Positions 41,455 through 53,761 of a stretch of DNA of 64,000 nt are shown here, one piece after another (positions within the stretch are counted from its first letter, which is position 1; every line of letters begins with the position of its first letter). Source of the DNA: JBBSEX01 sp038239345 (GTDB taxonomy: Bacteria; Acidobacteriota; Terriglobia; Bryobacterales; Bryobacteraceae); NCBI GenBank assembly GCA_038239345.1, contig JBBSEX010000010.1:167866-231865 (forward strand), in the 5' to 3' direction. The position numbers and the translations under genes were made by a program. The notes beneath the pieces were generated by a model, which had not been told where the DNA came from, did no database searches, and worked only from the letters and a program-made list of their open reading frames with translations.

Positions 41455-44159
41455 TCATTCGTAGCGTAAGGCCACTATGGGATCTATCGCCGTGGCCCGC
41501 CGCGCGGGAATATACGCCGCGACCAGCGCAATCCCCCCTAAGAGTAAAGCTACGGCTATAAGCGTTAACGGGTCGGCCGGCCGAACGCCATAAAGCAAAG
41601 TCGACATAAATTTTGTAAGTCCGAGCGTCGCAACCAGGCCCCCAGCTATTCCGATAGCTGCCGGCTTCATCCCTTGACGCAGGATCAGGCCGACGATCTC
41701 CTGACGCGACGCGCCCAGAGCCCCGCGAATTCCGATCTCATGAGTCCGGCGCATCACCGCATACGACACAACACCGTAGATGCCCACCGCGGCGAGCAAC
41801 AGGGCCGTAGCCGCGAAAATAATCAACACCAGCATGGTGAATCGGCGCGCGGCAAGCGATTTGGTAATGATCTGTTCCATTGTTCGTACCGCGTAGATCG
41901 GCTGATCCTCCGTTGGACCCGACACTTGGGCACGCACCGCGGGCACCATCCGTAGAGGCTCGCCTGCGGTGCGTAGCGTCAGCGTAAGTCCAGTCACTCC
42001 CGCGGTCATGAACTTGTCGGGGACTTGCAGTAAGGGGAAGTAAATCTGGTCTCGGATCTTGTTCGTATCGTCAGAATCGAGCCCCCATTGCTTCACGTGT
42101 CCGACCACGCCGGCGATCTGTACCGGCCCCAAGGCCATGAGACTTAGCTTGCGGCCGATGGGATCCTGGCCTGGAAACAAGTGCTTTGCCAGGACCTCGT
42201 CGATAATCGCAACCGGAGGCGAACCGGTGTCATCCCGATCGGTGAAAAAGCGCCCGCGCAGCAACGGGATCTGCATCACTCGAGGGTAATCGGGCGTGAC
42301 GATATAAAACACCGCGGACATCATCTGCTCGCGCGGAGGTTGAGGCCCTGAGCCTGGCCAGAATGAATTCTCACTGTCGCTATCGCTCAGGGGTATCAGA
42401 GACGTCACGCCAGCCCATTGAATTCCCTTGATGGAAGCTACACGTTCCACCAATTGCCGATACGCAAGGCGGATGTCCGGCGGGCTGGTCATGACCTTTG
42501 GCGAGAGCGCGATTTGCATCGTAAGAACGTTGCGCACATTAAATCCGGGATCTACCTGAAGGAGCCGCCAGACGCTCTGCATCATGAGTCCCGCGCCCGC
42601 CAGTAGGATGACTGCTAAACCGATTTCCACGGCTACGAAGACATCCTCCGCCCGATGCGGTCCGCCGCCGGCGCCGCGCGTACCTTCCTTTAACGATCCC
42701 TGCGGATTAGCATTCGCGCTCTGGAACGCCGGCGCGAGGCCGAACAGGATTCCAGTCACAACCGCGACCACGAGAGCGAAAAGCAAGACATAGGGGTCGA
42801 TTTCGATTTCCCCGGAGCGCGGCAAACTGCCCGGTGCCGCTGCCAGGACGAGACCGGTTCCCCAACCCGCCAGCAGCACGCCCAGCGCCGAGCCACCCAG
42901 AGAAAGCAGCACACTCTCGGTTAATAACTGGCGTATGACGCGCCACCGGTCCGCACCAAGCGCGATGCGAATCGCAAATTCCCGCTTTCGAGCGGTTGAG
43001 CGCGCCAACAGTAAATTGGCAACGTTGGCGCAAGCGATAAGCAGCACGAACCCGACGGCGCCGGCCAGCAGCAACAGGGTTGGCCGTATGTACTGCACCA
43101 AATCATCTTTCATTCGGATCACTTTTGCCGCGTGCGAGGCGTTGGTTGCCGGGTATTGGCGAGCCAGCCCATTGCAGATGGATACGATCTCCGACTGTGC
43201 TGCCTGGATGGATACGCCGGGCTTAAGCCGGCCAATGACCACTAGTCCCGGATGCGACTCCCGGCTATGGAGGTCGGCCGTGTTCCATTGTTCGATTGGA
43301 ACGGATTCTGGCAACGCCGGTTTGGCGGAGACAGGAATATTTTAGGCAAGGTGATGAACCTCAATGCGACGCCGTGCGCTGTAGTTGGCGTCCTGCCCAG
43401 TGACTTTCGTTTCCACGACGATGCGGAAGTTTAGCTCAGCAACACCTGACAGCCTGCCCCCTTGCGGTCCTCCGAGGGCAAAAAGCCGCGTCCAAGCAAC
43501 GGCGCAATGCCAAGCACTGGCAGTAAGCTCGCGGAAATATAATCACCCGATAATTGTTCCGGTTCGCCCGCTCCGGTGAAGTTGAAGTCAGCTCTGCGGC
43601 CGGTGCCCATATCGGTAAAGGAACGGTTTTCGCGACGCCAATCAAGATAATTCGGATAAGCCACTGAGGACTCGCTGAAGTCGATTGTGGTCTCGAAGAT
43701 TTTCACCAGCCGCCCGGGATCGGGATACGCCAGGGGCTGCAGAAGTACGCCGTTTACGACGCTGAATATCGCTGTGTTCGCCCCTATGCCGAGCGCCAGC
43801 GCAAGCATCGCCAGGCAGGCGAATCCGGGACTATTTCGCAGCGTTCGGATCGCATACCGAAGGTCCTGCCCCAGGCCGGCCAGCAGACTTGCCTTTCCTC
43901 CGGCGCCTAAGACGACGTGTTCCGGAGCGTTTGTTCGCTCGACGGCGCGCAGTTCTTTGGCCAGCGTCTCATGTCCCGTTAACTCGCCAGTCACGATGCG
44001 GCGGGCTTCCGGCTCGTCCACCCCGGCGCCGATCAGTTCGCCGTACCGATCCTCGGCATGCTGAGCCAATTCTTCGACGATCTCCGCTTCGCGCGGAGGA
44101 GAGAGATGCAAAGCCGCCAGCTGCTGGCGAATCTGCTGGTCCCAATCAGGCATTTTCAA
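41455..44159 (-). pseudogene. ADOP-type MacB/FtsX permease, disrupted by an internal inversion
   Basis: The gene reads as two minus-strand pieces. 44159-43431 encodes the ADOP-specific N-terminus (DWDQQIRQQLAALHLSPPRE), the first membrane helix (FACLAMLALALGIGANTAIF) and part of the MacB periplasmic domain, ending at GAGCQVLLS before a TAA. From about 43314 the frame resumes at VPIEQWNTADLHSRESHPGL and continues through seven further helices to the C-terminus. The missing 43 codons (GFWQRRFGGD to FRFHDDAEV) are present in between, but on the plus strand. The rejoined product would be about 900 residues, normal for ADOP permeases. As sequenced it cannot yield full-length protein. Confidence 0.85.
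43303..43431 (+). other. 129-bp inverted block: missing codons of the ADOP permease
   Basis: Read on the plus strand from GGA at 43303 to GTT at 43429-43431, this block encodes exactly 43 residues of MacB periplasmic-domain sequence (GFWQRRFGGDRNILGKVMN, then ATPCAVVGVLPSDFRF and HDDAEV). Flanking minus-strand codons are AGC (LLS) at 43436-43434 and GTT (VPIEQ) at 43302-43300. Reverting the block restores the family order LLS-(Y)-GFWQRRFGGD...AEV-(x)-VPIEQ, less about 4 nt at the joints. Confidence 0.85.
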
Positions 44160-44490
44160 CTCCTGTGATTCGGCTCATTGCCTCTACAAACGTCTTCCAT
44201 CCCTCGCGCTGGGTAGCCAATATTTTTCGGCCTTGCGCGGTTAGCCGGTAGTAACGCCGCCTGCGCTGTCTGCTCTTCTCCACCCAACGGCCTTGGATCC
44301 AGCCACGTTTTTCCAGACGATACAGCAAAGGGTATAGCGACGCCGCGTGGAAACGAAGCGCCCCTTCCGATCGCTGTTCGATCAACTTTCCGATCTCGTA
44401 GCCGTGGCGGGGTACGGTTTCAAGCAGCGATAGCAGAAGCAATTCGGCGCTACCCTTCTTCCACTCGCGATCGATAGCTTTATCTTCCAT
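44146..44490 (-). CDS. PadR-family transcriptional regulator
   Basis: A 114-residue winged-helix repressor. The family core is clear: WKKGSAELLLLSLLETVPRH, HGYEIGKLIEQRSEGALRFH, SLYPLLYRLEKRGWIQGRWV, and RRRRYYRLTAQGRKILATQR. PadR genes are routinely coupled to ADOP permeases in acidobacteria, and here the stop overlaps the permease start by 14 bp. The ATG at 44490 is favoured over an upstream GTG (44505) because it fits the family start. Either start is covered by the inverted repeat ATATGT-N9-ACATAT, a plausible autoregulatory operator. With the permease broken, this regulator may have lost its target. Confidence 0.88.
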   Translation of the reverse strand: MEDKAIDREWKKGSAELLLLSLLETVPRHGYEIGKLIEQRSEGALRFHAASLYPLLYRLEKRGWIQGRWVEKSRQRRRRYYRLTAQGRKILATQREGWKTFVEAMSRITGVENA

Positions 44491-44509
44491 ATGTATTACT
44501 GCCACATAT
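44489..44509. promoter_or_regulatory. Candidate PadR operator overlapping the padR start codon
   Basis: ATATGT (44489-44494) and ACATAT (44504-44509) form a perfect inverted repeat with a 9-nt spacer. The core ATGT...ACAT is the known PadR half-site pair (typical spacing 8 nt). It overlaps the ATG at 44490, so binding would block both transcription and initiation. Confidence 0.55.
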
Positions 44510-44568
44510 TATTACTGGAAGAGGCCCGCCGTCAATAGGCGATAGCATCGCTCAGCTTCAGCGGATCG

Positions 44569-46353
44569 TTACTTTTTTGAGAATGTGGCTTCCACGCCAC
44601 CGACAATTCCGCGCCCTGGCGTAGTCACGCCGAGTATTTCCACGTAGCGCGTCGCGCTCAGATTTGTTAGCTGCAAGAAAGGATGGAGGTGCCCGCGAGT
44701 GGACGCGGCATACACATCCCACACTCCATATGGCTCGCGAGCGATTCGTTGTAGAACGTCCACCCGCGTGCGAGCGATAATCCCATGAGGCAATGTCGCC
44801 TGCCAGGACACAACCCCGCTGTGGGTTGGATAATTGAACACATATTTCGAAATATATCCCCCGATCGCACTGTGTGCACCGGTAAGGCCGGTATAGCGAA
44901 ACTCCACCTGGTGGTTTTGGAAGGGTTGCGAAATCAGCGCCGCCTCGACACCAGTGAAGTTGAGCCGGTCGAAATTCGTGGCTCGATACACGTCGTTGAG
45001 AGAAGCCCGCACGTAATCGATGACATCGCGTTCGCGCCGATGAAAGACGGTTAACTCACCACGCAGTTTCTGGGTGGCGTGCCAGTCCACTCCAGCTTCG
45101 TAGCCCCAGGCGCTCTCTGGACGGAGGTTGGGCGAGCCGACGTTTGCGGGATCGTGATAATAGAGATCCGTAAAGCTGGGAAGGCGAAATGCCCGGCTGG
45201 CGCTGGCTCGAAGTTTGAAATGTTCAGATAACCAATAACCCATACTGACCGTAGGACTGAACTGGCGCCGCAGCCCCGTATAGACTTCTTCGCGTCCGCC
45301 GACCGATATCGAAAAACGACGGAGCGCACGGATGTCGATCGCGAAATAGCCCGCTCCCCGATCACGCTGGTGATACCCAAGATTGTTGCTGGCGACCGTC
45401 TCATGATAGCCATCCAGTCCATAGCTGATCGTCACATTGGGGCCGACGCTATCATGCCGGCGTACCGCGGATTCGTAGCTCTCGGCCGCATGCCGATTGG
45501 TAAACACGGCAGGCCTGTCGCGATACAAAACGAACAGATCCGTGTGGCGGCGATAGGCGAAATCGACCTCGGTATTTGCGCCCAGGTCCTGGCGAATCGA
45601 AGCAAACCATCCACGCGTCCGTTCCCAGGAATTGAAGTTGCCGTAAAACTGATCGGCGCCAAACGGACGGTCGTTCTCCGCTAAGACGACGTCAGTTGCG
45701 CCTAGGCGAGTCGTTACATGAGTGATAGAAGCCAAAGCCAGATTGCGGTAATCGCGGTCGGCACGGAAGCCGCTGGAGAAATCGCGCGCGAACGCCAGTT
45801 GTTCAGTGAAAGCCCGCAATACGTAGCTTAAAGAAGCGCTTTCCTGATTCACGCCGAAGTTGCCAGCGGCGGACCGCAGCCGAATCTCGGTTATTTCCGG
45901 CGCCTGCGTGATGAGGTTTACCGCGCCGCCGATCGCATCCGAGCCGTAGTACGCGGAACCCGTTCCCTTTAGAACTTCGATCCGGGAACTGGCATCGAGC
46001 GGCAAGGGGATATCCAGATTGTGATGGCCGGATTGCGGGTCGTTCAGACGCATGCCGTTCAACAACACCAGCGTCTGTCCGAAGCCACTGCCGCGAATGG
46101 AGAGATCGCTCTGCGTGCCGTTCGCACCGCGTGCCTGCACATCAAGTGATGTGTCCAGGCGGAGGAAATCGATAAAGCTATTGGTCAGCAGAAGCTGCTC
46201 TTTGCCGGCAGCGAAAACACGTACCACGCGATCGATTTCTTCCAGCGGCGCGGGTTCAAACGATCCCGTTACGACGACGGTCTCGCGCTGCGGCGACTGC
46301 GCCAAGAGGCATCGGACCGCCGCTAGCAGAATGAAGCGTGAGGCTCTCCGCAA
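44569..46353 (-). CDS. TonB-dependent outer-membrane receptor, BtuB-like
   Basis: A 594-residue TonB-dependent transporter with a cleavable signal (RRASRFILLAAVRCLLAQS) and a TonB box (ETVVVTG) right after it. The plug domain contains LTNSFIDFLRLDTSLDVQAR, DLSIRGSGFGQTLVLLNGMR, IEVLKGTGSAYYGSDAIGGA and VNLITQ. The barrel ends in ATRYVEILGVTTPGRGIVGG with a C-terminal FSKK rather than the common terminal Phe. Size (about 600) matches BtuB, the vitamin B12 receptor. Its operon begins with cobalamin adenosyltransferase, so cobalamin or cobinamide uptake is a good inference. It follows the tricorn-like gene by 3 bp. Confidence 0.85.
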   Translation of the reverse strand: MRRASRFILLAAVRCLLAQSPQRETVVVTGSFEPAPLEEIDRVVRVFAAGKEQLLLTNSFIDFLRLDTSLDVQARGANGTQSDLSIRGSGFGQTLVLLNGMRLNDPQSGHHNLDIPLPLDASSRIEVLKGTGSAYYGSDAIGGAVNLITQAPEITEIRLRSAAGNFGVNQESASLSYVLRAFTEQLAFARDFSSGFRADRDYRNLALASITHVTTRLGATDVVLAENDRPFGADQFYGNFNSWERTRGWFASIRQDLGANTEVDFAYRRHTDLFVLYRDRPAVFTNRHAAESYESAVRRHDSVGPNVTISYGLDGYHETVASNNLGYHQRDRGAGYFAIDIRALRRFSISVGGREEVYTGLRRQFSPTVSMGYWLSEHFKLRASASRAFRLPSFTDLYYHDPANVGSPNLRPESAWGYEAGVDWHATQKLRGELTVFHRRERDVIDYVRASLNDVYRATNFDRLNFTGVEAALISQPFQNHQVEFRYTGLTGAHSAIGGYISKYVFNYPTHSGVVSWQATLPHGIIARTRVDVLQRIAREPYGVWDVYAASTRGHLHPFLQLTNLSATRYVEILGVTTPGRGIVGGVEATFSKK

Positions 46354-46356
46354 GCG

Positions 46357-49590
<3,234 letters not shown>

Positions 49591-49593
49591 AAT

Positions 49594-50232
49594 CTATACA
49601 GTTCCCGAAGCAGATTGATTTGGTTCCCACAGCACCTCAGGCACATCCAGTATGTGGTTGGCCCAGCGGCTCCAGACAAACAGCGCATCGCTCAACCGAT
49701 TCAAATATTGGATGGCCTCGGGCGGGACTGATTCCTGATGGTTGAGTGCAACCAGGATGCGCTCCGCGCGGCGGCAAATTGTGCGGCAGGCATGCAGTTC
49801 CGTATTCAGGCGGCATCCCCCGGGCAGCACGAACGATCGCAGGTTCGGCAGACCTTCGTTCATCTCGTCAATCTCATGTTCCAGCTGCGCTATCTCCGTC
49901 CGCGTCACGCGGGGCTGCTTGGGATGGACGTCTTCGGGCAGTGTCGCAAGGATGGAACCGAGATTGAACAGCTCATGCTGAACGCGCTTCAAAATCTTGG
50001 TCAGCGGCTCAATACCGGGGATAGCTGCAACAGATTCTTCGGCCGAAAAGCACGCCATGCCAACAAACGCATTCAACTCATCCACGGTGCCGTAGGATTC
50101 GATTCGCAAGGCGTCCTTGCCCACTCGCTGTCCGCCGACGAGACTGGTTTGTCCGGTGTCGCCGCCCTTTGTATAAATCCGATTTAACGCGAGCCGGGGC
50201 TCATTAAATGTCTTTTCACCACTCTCGTGCAT
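49594..50232 (-). CDS. Cob(I)alamin adenosyltransferase, PduO/ATR type
   Basis: A 212-residue enzyme that transfers the adenosyl group of ATP to cob(I)alamin to give coenzyme B12. Motifs: the N-terminal ATP loop IYTKGGDTGQTSLVGGQRVG, RIESYGTVDELNAFVGMAC, VLPGGCRLNTELHACRTICR, RRAERILVALNHQE and YLNRLSDALFVWSRWANH. This is the PduO-type (not CobA or EutT) family. It is divergent from the B12-dependent mutase genes, 73 bp away start to start, and likely supplies and loads the cofactor. No cobalamin riboswitch fits in the short intergenic gap. Confidence 0.95.
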   Translation of the reverse strand: MHESGEKTFNEPRLALNRIYTKGGDTGQTSLVGGQRVGKDALRIESYGTVDELNAFVGMACFSAEESVAAIPGIEPLTKILKRVQHELFNLGSILATLPEDVHPKQPRVTRTEIAQLEHEIDEMNEGLPNLRSFVLPGGCRLNTELHACRTICRRAERILVALNHQESVPPEAIQYLNRLSDALFVWSRWANHILDVPEVLWEPNQSASGTV

Positions 50233-50292
50233 TCGCTTATTCTCTCACTTGGATCTGATGGCTTGGAAGCGAGAGGGTCACGAATGCGGCGT

Positions 50293-50298
50293 TACAAT
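50293..50298 (+). promoter_or_regulatory. -10-like hexamer before the acyl-CoA mutase operon
   Basis: TACAAT ending 7 nt before the ATG at 50306, with no Shine-Dalgarno between. Identical to the hexamer before the Mo-hydroxylase operon. Confidence 0.4.
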
Positions 50299-50305
50299 AA
50301 GATCG

Positions 50306-51907
50306 ATGACTAAACCCATGGTCGCCACACCCGCGCCCACGTCGGATCAACCAGTGACGACGATGAGCGGATTACCTATCGACGCGTTTTACGGTCCGGC
50401 GAACTACAGCCTTCCCGAGCCCGGCGAGTTCCCGTACACGCGCGGTATTCATCGCACGATGTATCGCGGAAAATTATGGACGATGCGGCAATTCGCCGGT
50501 TTCGCCACGCCGGAGGAGACGAATCTTCGCTATCACTATTTGCTGGGGCAGGGCCAGACGGGACTGTCGGTGGCGTTCGATCTGCCGACGTTGATGGGCT
50601 ACGATGCCGATCATCCGACATCGGCGGGCGAGGCCGGCAAGTGCGGCGTTTCCATTTCTTCTCTGGAAGATATGGAGATTCTTTTTAAGGGAATTCCGTT
50701 GGGCGATGTCACGGTTTCGATGACAATCAATTCGCCGGCGCCGATTATTTGGGCGATGTATCTGGCGGTGGCCGAGAAGCAAGGTGTCGATTGGACGACG
50801 ATCTCCGGAACGCTTCAGAACGACATGCTGAAGGAGTACATCGCGCAGAAAGAGTACATCTATCCGCCGCGGCCTTCCATGCGTCTGGTGACCGATGTCA
50901 TTGAATATTCCACGAACTTTGTCCCGCGCTTTAATCCGATTTCGGTTAGCGGCTATCACATTCGCGAGGCCGGCTCGACGGCGATTCAGGAACTCGCGTT
51001 TACCTTGCGCGATGGCATTGAATACGTGGAGTGGGCCTTGGAACGCGGGCTTGCCGTGGATAGCTTCGCGCCCCGGCTGAGTTTTTTCTTCAATTCGCAT
51101 AACGACTTTTTCGAAGAGATCGCCAAGTTCCGGGCAGCCCGTAAGATCTGGGCGCTGGTCATGCGCGATCGCTTTGGGGCGAAGGATGAACGCAGCCTGA
51201 AGATGCGGTTTCACTCGCAGACCGCGGGCTGTTCGTTGACCTGGCAGCAGCCTTACAACAATCTGATGCGGACCACGATGCAGGCTCTGGCGGCGGTGCT
51301 GGGCGGGACGCAATCTCTACATACGAATTCGCTGGATGAAGCGTATGCCTTGCCAAGTGAGAATGCCGTAACGCTGGCGCTGCGCACGCAGCAGATTATC
51401 GCGCATGAGAGCGGGGTGGCGGCGGTGGCCGATCCGCTTGGCGGCAGCTACTTTATCGAGCATCTTACGGAGCAGGTAGAGTTAGCAGCCAACGATTACA
51501 TTCGTCAAATCGACGATATGGGCGGAATGATTCCGGCCATCGAGCGCGGCTTCCCGCAAAGCGAAATCGCCAACGCCAGTTACGAATTTCAGAAATCGGT
51601 GGAACGGGGCGATAGCAAGATCGTCGGCGTGAATTCCTTCACGGCTAAAGAAGAAGAGCAGATCGACTTGCTGCGGATCGATGAGAGCGTCCAGAAAACA
51701 CAAGAGCAGAAGCTGGAGAAGTTACGCGCGCGGCGCGATAACGATCGCGTGGCGAAAGCGTTGGATAACCTGCGAATCGCCGCCGCCGGTACGGAGAACA
51801 CGATGCCGTATATACTGGAAGCGGTACGAGCTTACGCGACGCTCGGGGAAATGTGCGATGCGTTGCGCGATGTCTTCGGCACCTATCAGGAAACGAGCGT
51901 TCTATAA
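50306..51907 (+). CDS. icmA: Coenzyme B12-dependent acyl-CoA mutase large subunit, isobutyryl-CoA mutase type
   Basis: A 533-residue TIM-barrel subunit of the methylmalonyl-CoA mutase family that does not carry its own B12 domain. The conserved blocks PGEFPYTRGIHRTMYRGKLW, LSVAFDLPTLMGYDADHP and NPISVSGYHIREAGSTAIQE are present. Counting back from the active-site His (218, equal to His244 of Propionibacterium MCM), the residues equal to MCM Tyr89 and Arg207 are Phe63 and Gln181, with no gaps. Phe/Gln is the published isobutyryl-CoA mutase signature. The enzyme would interconvert isobutyryl-CoA and n-butyryl-CoA. A frame from 50249 adds 19 unlikely residues. The small subunit follows. Confidence 0.88.
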   Translation: MTKPMVATPAPTSDQPVTTMSGLPIDAFYGPANYSLPEPGEFPYTRGIHRTMYRGKLWTMRQFAGFATPEETNLRYHYLLGQGQTGLSVAFDLPTLMGYDADHPTSAGEAGKCGVSISSLEDMEILFKGIPLGDVTVSMTINSPAPIIWAMYLAVAEKQGVDWTTISGTLQNDMLKEYIAQKEYIYPPRPSMRLVTDVIEYSTNFVPRFNPISVSGYHIREAGSTAIQELAFTLRDGIEYVEWALERGLAVDSFAPRLSFFFNSHNDFFEEIAKFRAARKIWALVMRDRFGAKDERSLKMRFHSQTAGCSLTWQQPYNNLMRTTMQALAAVLGGTQSLHTNSLDEAYALPSENAVTLALRTQQIIAHESGVAAVADPLGGSYFIEHLTEQVELAANDYIRQIDDMGGMIPAIERGFPQSEIANASYEFQKSVERGDSKIVGVNSFTAKEEEQIDLLRIDESVQKTQEQKLEKLRARRDNDRVAKALDNLRIAAAGTENTMPYILEAVRAYATLGEMCDALRDVFGTYQETSVL

Positions 51908-52004
51908 TTAGTGGGACTAGCGCGCCATACCGGATGCAGTGCGCTGGCTTTCGGAGTTGGAATCCGGTCCAGCATTACCGGGGATACTGCTTCATAGCGA
52001 GGTT

Positions 52005-52409
52005 ATGGATACCCGCATTCGAGTTCTGGTAGCAAAGCCCGGGCTTGACGGACATGACCGGGGTGCCAAGGTCATCGCCAGAACCTTGCGTGACGCGGGC
52101 ATGGAAGTAATCTATACCGGATTGCGGCAGACTCCGGAGATGATCGTAAACTCGGCATTGCAGGAAGATGTCCAGGTAATCGGTCTATCGATTCTTTCCG
52201 GCGCGCATAACGCCATCGTCCCGCGAGTGCTGGAACTGCTTCGGGAGAAGCATATGGAAGACGTCCTGTTGATTGTCGGGGGCATCGTGCCCGACCAGGA
52301 TGCGGAACGATTGAAAGCCATGGGTGTCGCGGCCGTGTTTCAGCCCGGCGCCTCACTCGACCAGATAGTCGAATTCATCCGAGCCTCCGTTAAGCAGACT
52401 GCCGCATGA
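52005..52409 (+). CDS. icmB: B12-binding small subunit of acyl-CoA mutase
   Basis: A 134-residue cobalamin-binding subunit from the ATG at 52005, which has a purine-rich Shine-Dalgarno (GCGAGG) 5 nt upstream. The base-off/His-on motif D-x-H-x2-G is at residues 15-20 (PGLDGHDRGAKVIARTLRD), followed by the SxL motif VQVIGLSILSGAHNAIVPRV and the Gly-rich IVGGIVPDQDAERLKAMGVA. Length equals IcmB/HcmB. Association with the large subunit about 100 bp upstream is expected. The 3' end overlaps the NYN-LOTUS gene by 4 bp (ATGA). Confidence 0.93.
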   Translation: MDTRIRVLVAKPGLDGHDRGAKVIARTLRDAGMEVIYTGLRQTPEMIVNSALQEDVQVIGLSILSGAHNAIVPRVLELLREKHMEDVLLIVGGIVPDQDAERLKAMGVAAVFQPGASLDQIVEFIRASVKQTAA

Positions 52410-53761
52410 GTTCCCACAGATTCGTTGTTACAGAAAGAGTAAAGATGCAGGACAAATTGAATATTGCGATTTTCGTCGATTACGACAATATCGAAATCGG
52501 CGTAAAATCGACGCTGCGGCGGGAGTTTGACGTATCGCTAGCCCTTGACGCTTTGAAGGAGCGGGGCGATATCGTCGCCAAGTTCGCTTACGCTAATTGG
52601 GGACGCCAGGAGGGGGCGACGCGCCAGATGGCGGAAAACGCTGTCCAGATGGTGCAGCGAATTCCCTCTCCGCGCGGCGACAAGAATGGGGCCGATATCA
52701 ATCTCGCGTTGGACGCGCTGGAAATGGCCTTTACCCACAGCCACGTTAACGCCTTTGCAATTGTCAGCGGCGATAGCGATTTTATTCCGCTGGTAAACAA
52801 GCTGAAGGAATACGGCAAAACGGTTTTCGTGGTCGGCGGTAAAGCATTCACCAGCACGATTCTGCAGCAGAACTGCCATGAATTCGTCAGTTACGAATCG
52901 TTGCTGACCGACTCCGATAAGTCGGAGCCGCGTTCCTCGCAGATTCCAGCGTCATCATCGCAGCAGGATCGTCCCCAACGGCAACCGCACACGGGCCTCG
53001 GCACAGGGCCGAATCGCGGTGGGCAGCAGCGGGGCAGACCCGCGCCGCTGGATCTAGCGCAGGCGATGCCGCTGGTGGAACGCGCTCTCCAGGTTTTGGA
53101 ACGCCGCGAAGTGCAGCCTCAACTCGGGCTTCTGAAGTCGACCATGCTGCAGCTTGATTCAACCTTTAGCGAGAAGGCATACGGCGCGGGCAGTTTCTCC
53201 GACTTCGTGGAGCGCCTGAAGAAAGCCGATTACATCAACGTCAGCGGTTCGGGCGGACGTTACATTATTGAACGCAAGACTTCCGCGGCCCCGGAACGCC
53301 CAGCGGCCAAGCCGGAAGACGCATTGCCACCGCTGCGCGACGTGCTGGAAAATCATCGCCTGGAAATCGAGAATGGATGCCAGGCCGAAGATTTGGCTGG
53401 CTGGTTCCGCGAAGAGCAGCCGAACGTCGATTGGAAGGATTTCGGATTCCAGGAGTTCGCCGAGTTCCTGAATTACGCGCAGGATAAGCTGCTGGTTCGC
53501 ATCGAGCCCGATCCTGAGAAGGGTCTGCACGTATTTCTGGGCGCCGAGTTTTATCCGCCGGCGCTGCCGGAACGCGTTGAGCCGGAACCCTCCGCCGAAG
53601 TGGAGGAAGAAGAGAAGCAGCCGATCGTGGAAGGTCAGCCTTCCATGTTTGAACCGAATCCGCCGCCGGTGAAGCCGAAGAAGGCCGTTCGCAAGAGGAC
53701 GTCTTCGGCATCGTCGTCGGACAAGCCAGTGCGGCGTCCGCGAAAGAAGAAAACCGATTGA
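52406..53761 (+). CDS. NYN-domain ribonuclease-like protein with two LOTUS (OST-HTH) domains
   Basis: A 451-residue protein. Residues about 15-165 form a NYN_1/LabA-like PIN-fold nuclease: IAIFVDYDNIEIGVKS (first Asp), NGADINLALDALEMA (Asp), and FAIVSGDSDFIPLVNKLKEY (two Asp). A Gln/Arg/Pro-rich linker follows, then two LOTUS-like winged helices (QAMPLVERALQVLERREVQP to YIIERK, and ALPPLRDVLENHRLEIENGC to VFLGAEF). The tail is Lys/Arg-rich. This NYN-LOTUS layout recalls eukaryotic MARF1 and suggests RNA cleavage. The ATG at 52406 overlaps the icmB stop; the ATG at 52445 with GAAAGAGTAAAG before it is an equally good start. Confidence 0.85.
   Translation: MSSHRFVVTERVKMQDKLNIAIFVDYDNIEIGVKSTLRREFDVSLALDALKERGDIVAKFAYANWGRQEGATRQMAENAVQMVQRIPSPRGDKNGADINLALDALEMAFTHSHVNAFAIVSGDSDFIPLVNKLKEYGKTVFVVGGKAFTSTILQQNCHEFVSYESLLTDSDKSEPRSSQIPASSSQQDRPQRQPHTGLGTGPNRGGQQRGRPAPLDLAQAMPLVERALQVLERREVQPQLGLLKSTMLQLDSTFSEKAYGAGSFSDFVERLKKADYINVSGSGGRYIIERKTSAAPERPAAKPEDALPPLRDVLENHRLEIENGCQAEDLAGWFREEQPNVDWKDFGFQEFAEFLNYAQDKLLVRIEPDPEKGLHVFLGAEFYPPALPERVEPEPSAEVEEEEKQPIVEGQPSMFEPNPPPVKPKKAVRKRTSSASSSDKPVRRPRKKKTD

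Noticed and set aside
43252..43434. A genuine 60-residue plus-strand gene
   Set aside because: Only the last 43 codons resemble protein, and they are the inverted piece of the ADOP permease. The first 17 codons are antisense permease sequence.
50233..50305. Cobalamin riboswitch between adenosyltransferase and mutase genes
   Set aside because: The gap is only 73 bp and lacks any B12-box-like structure. It is too short for a riboswitch of about 200 nt.
50306..51907. Annotation as methylmalonyl-CoA mutase
   Set aside because: Phe63 and Gln181 replace the Tyr and Arg needed to bind the methylmalonyl carboxylate; isobutyryl-CoA mutase fits better.
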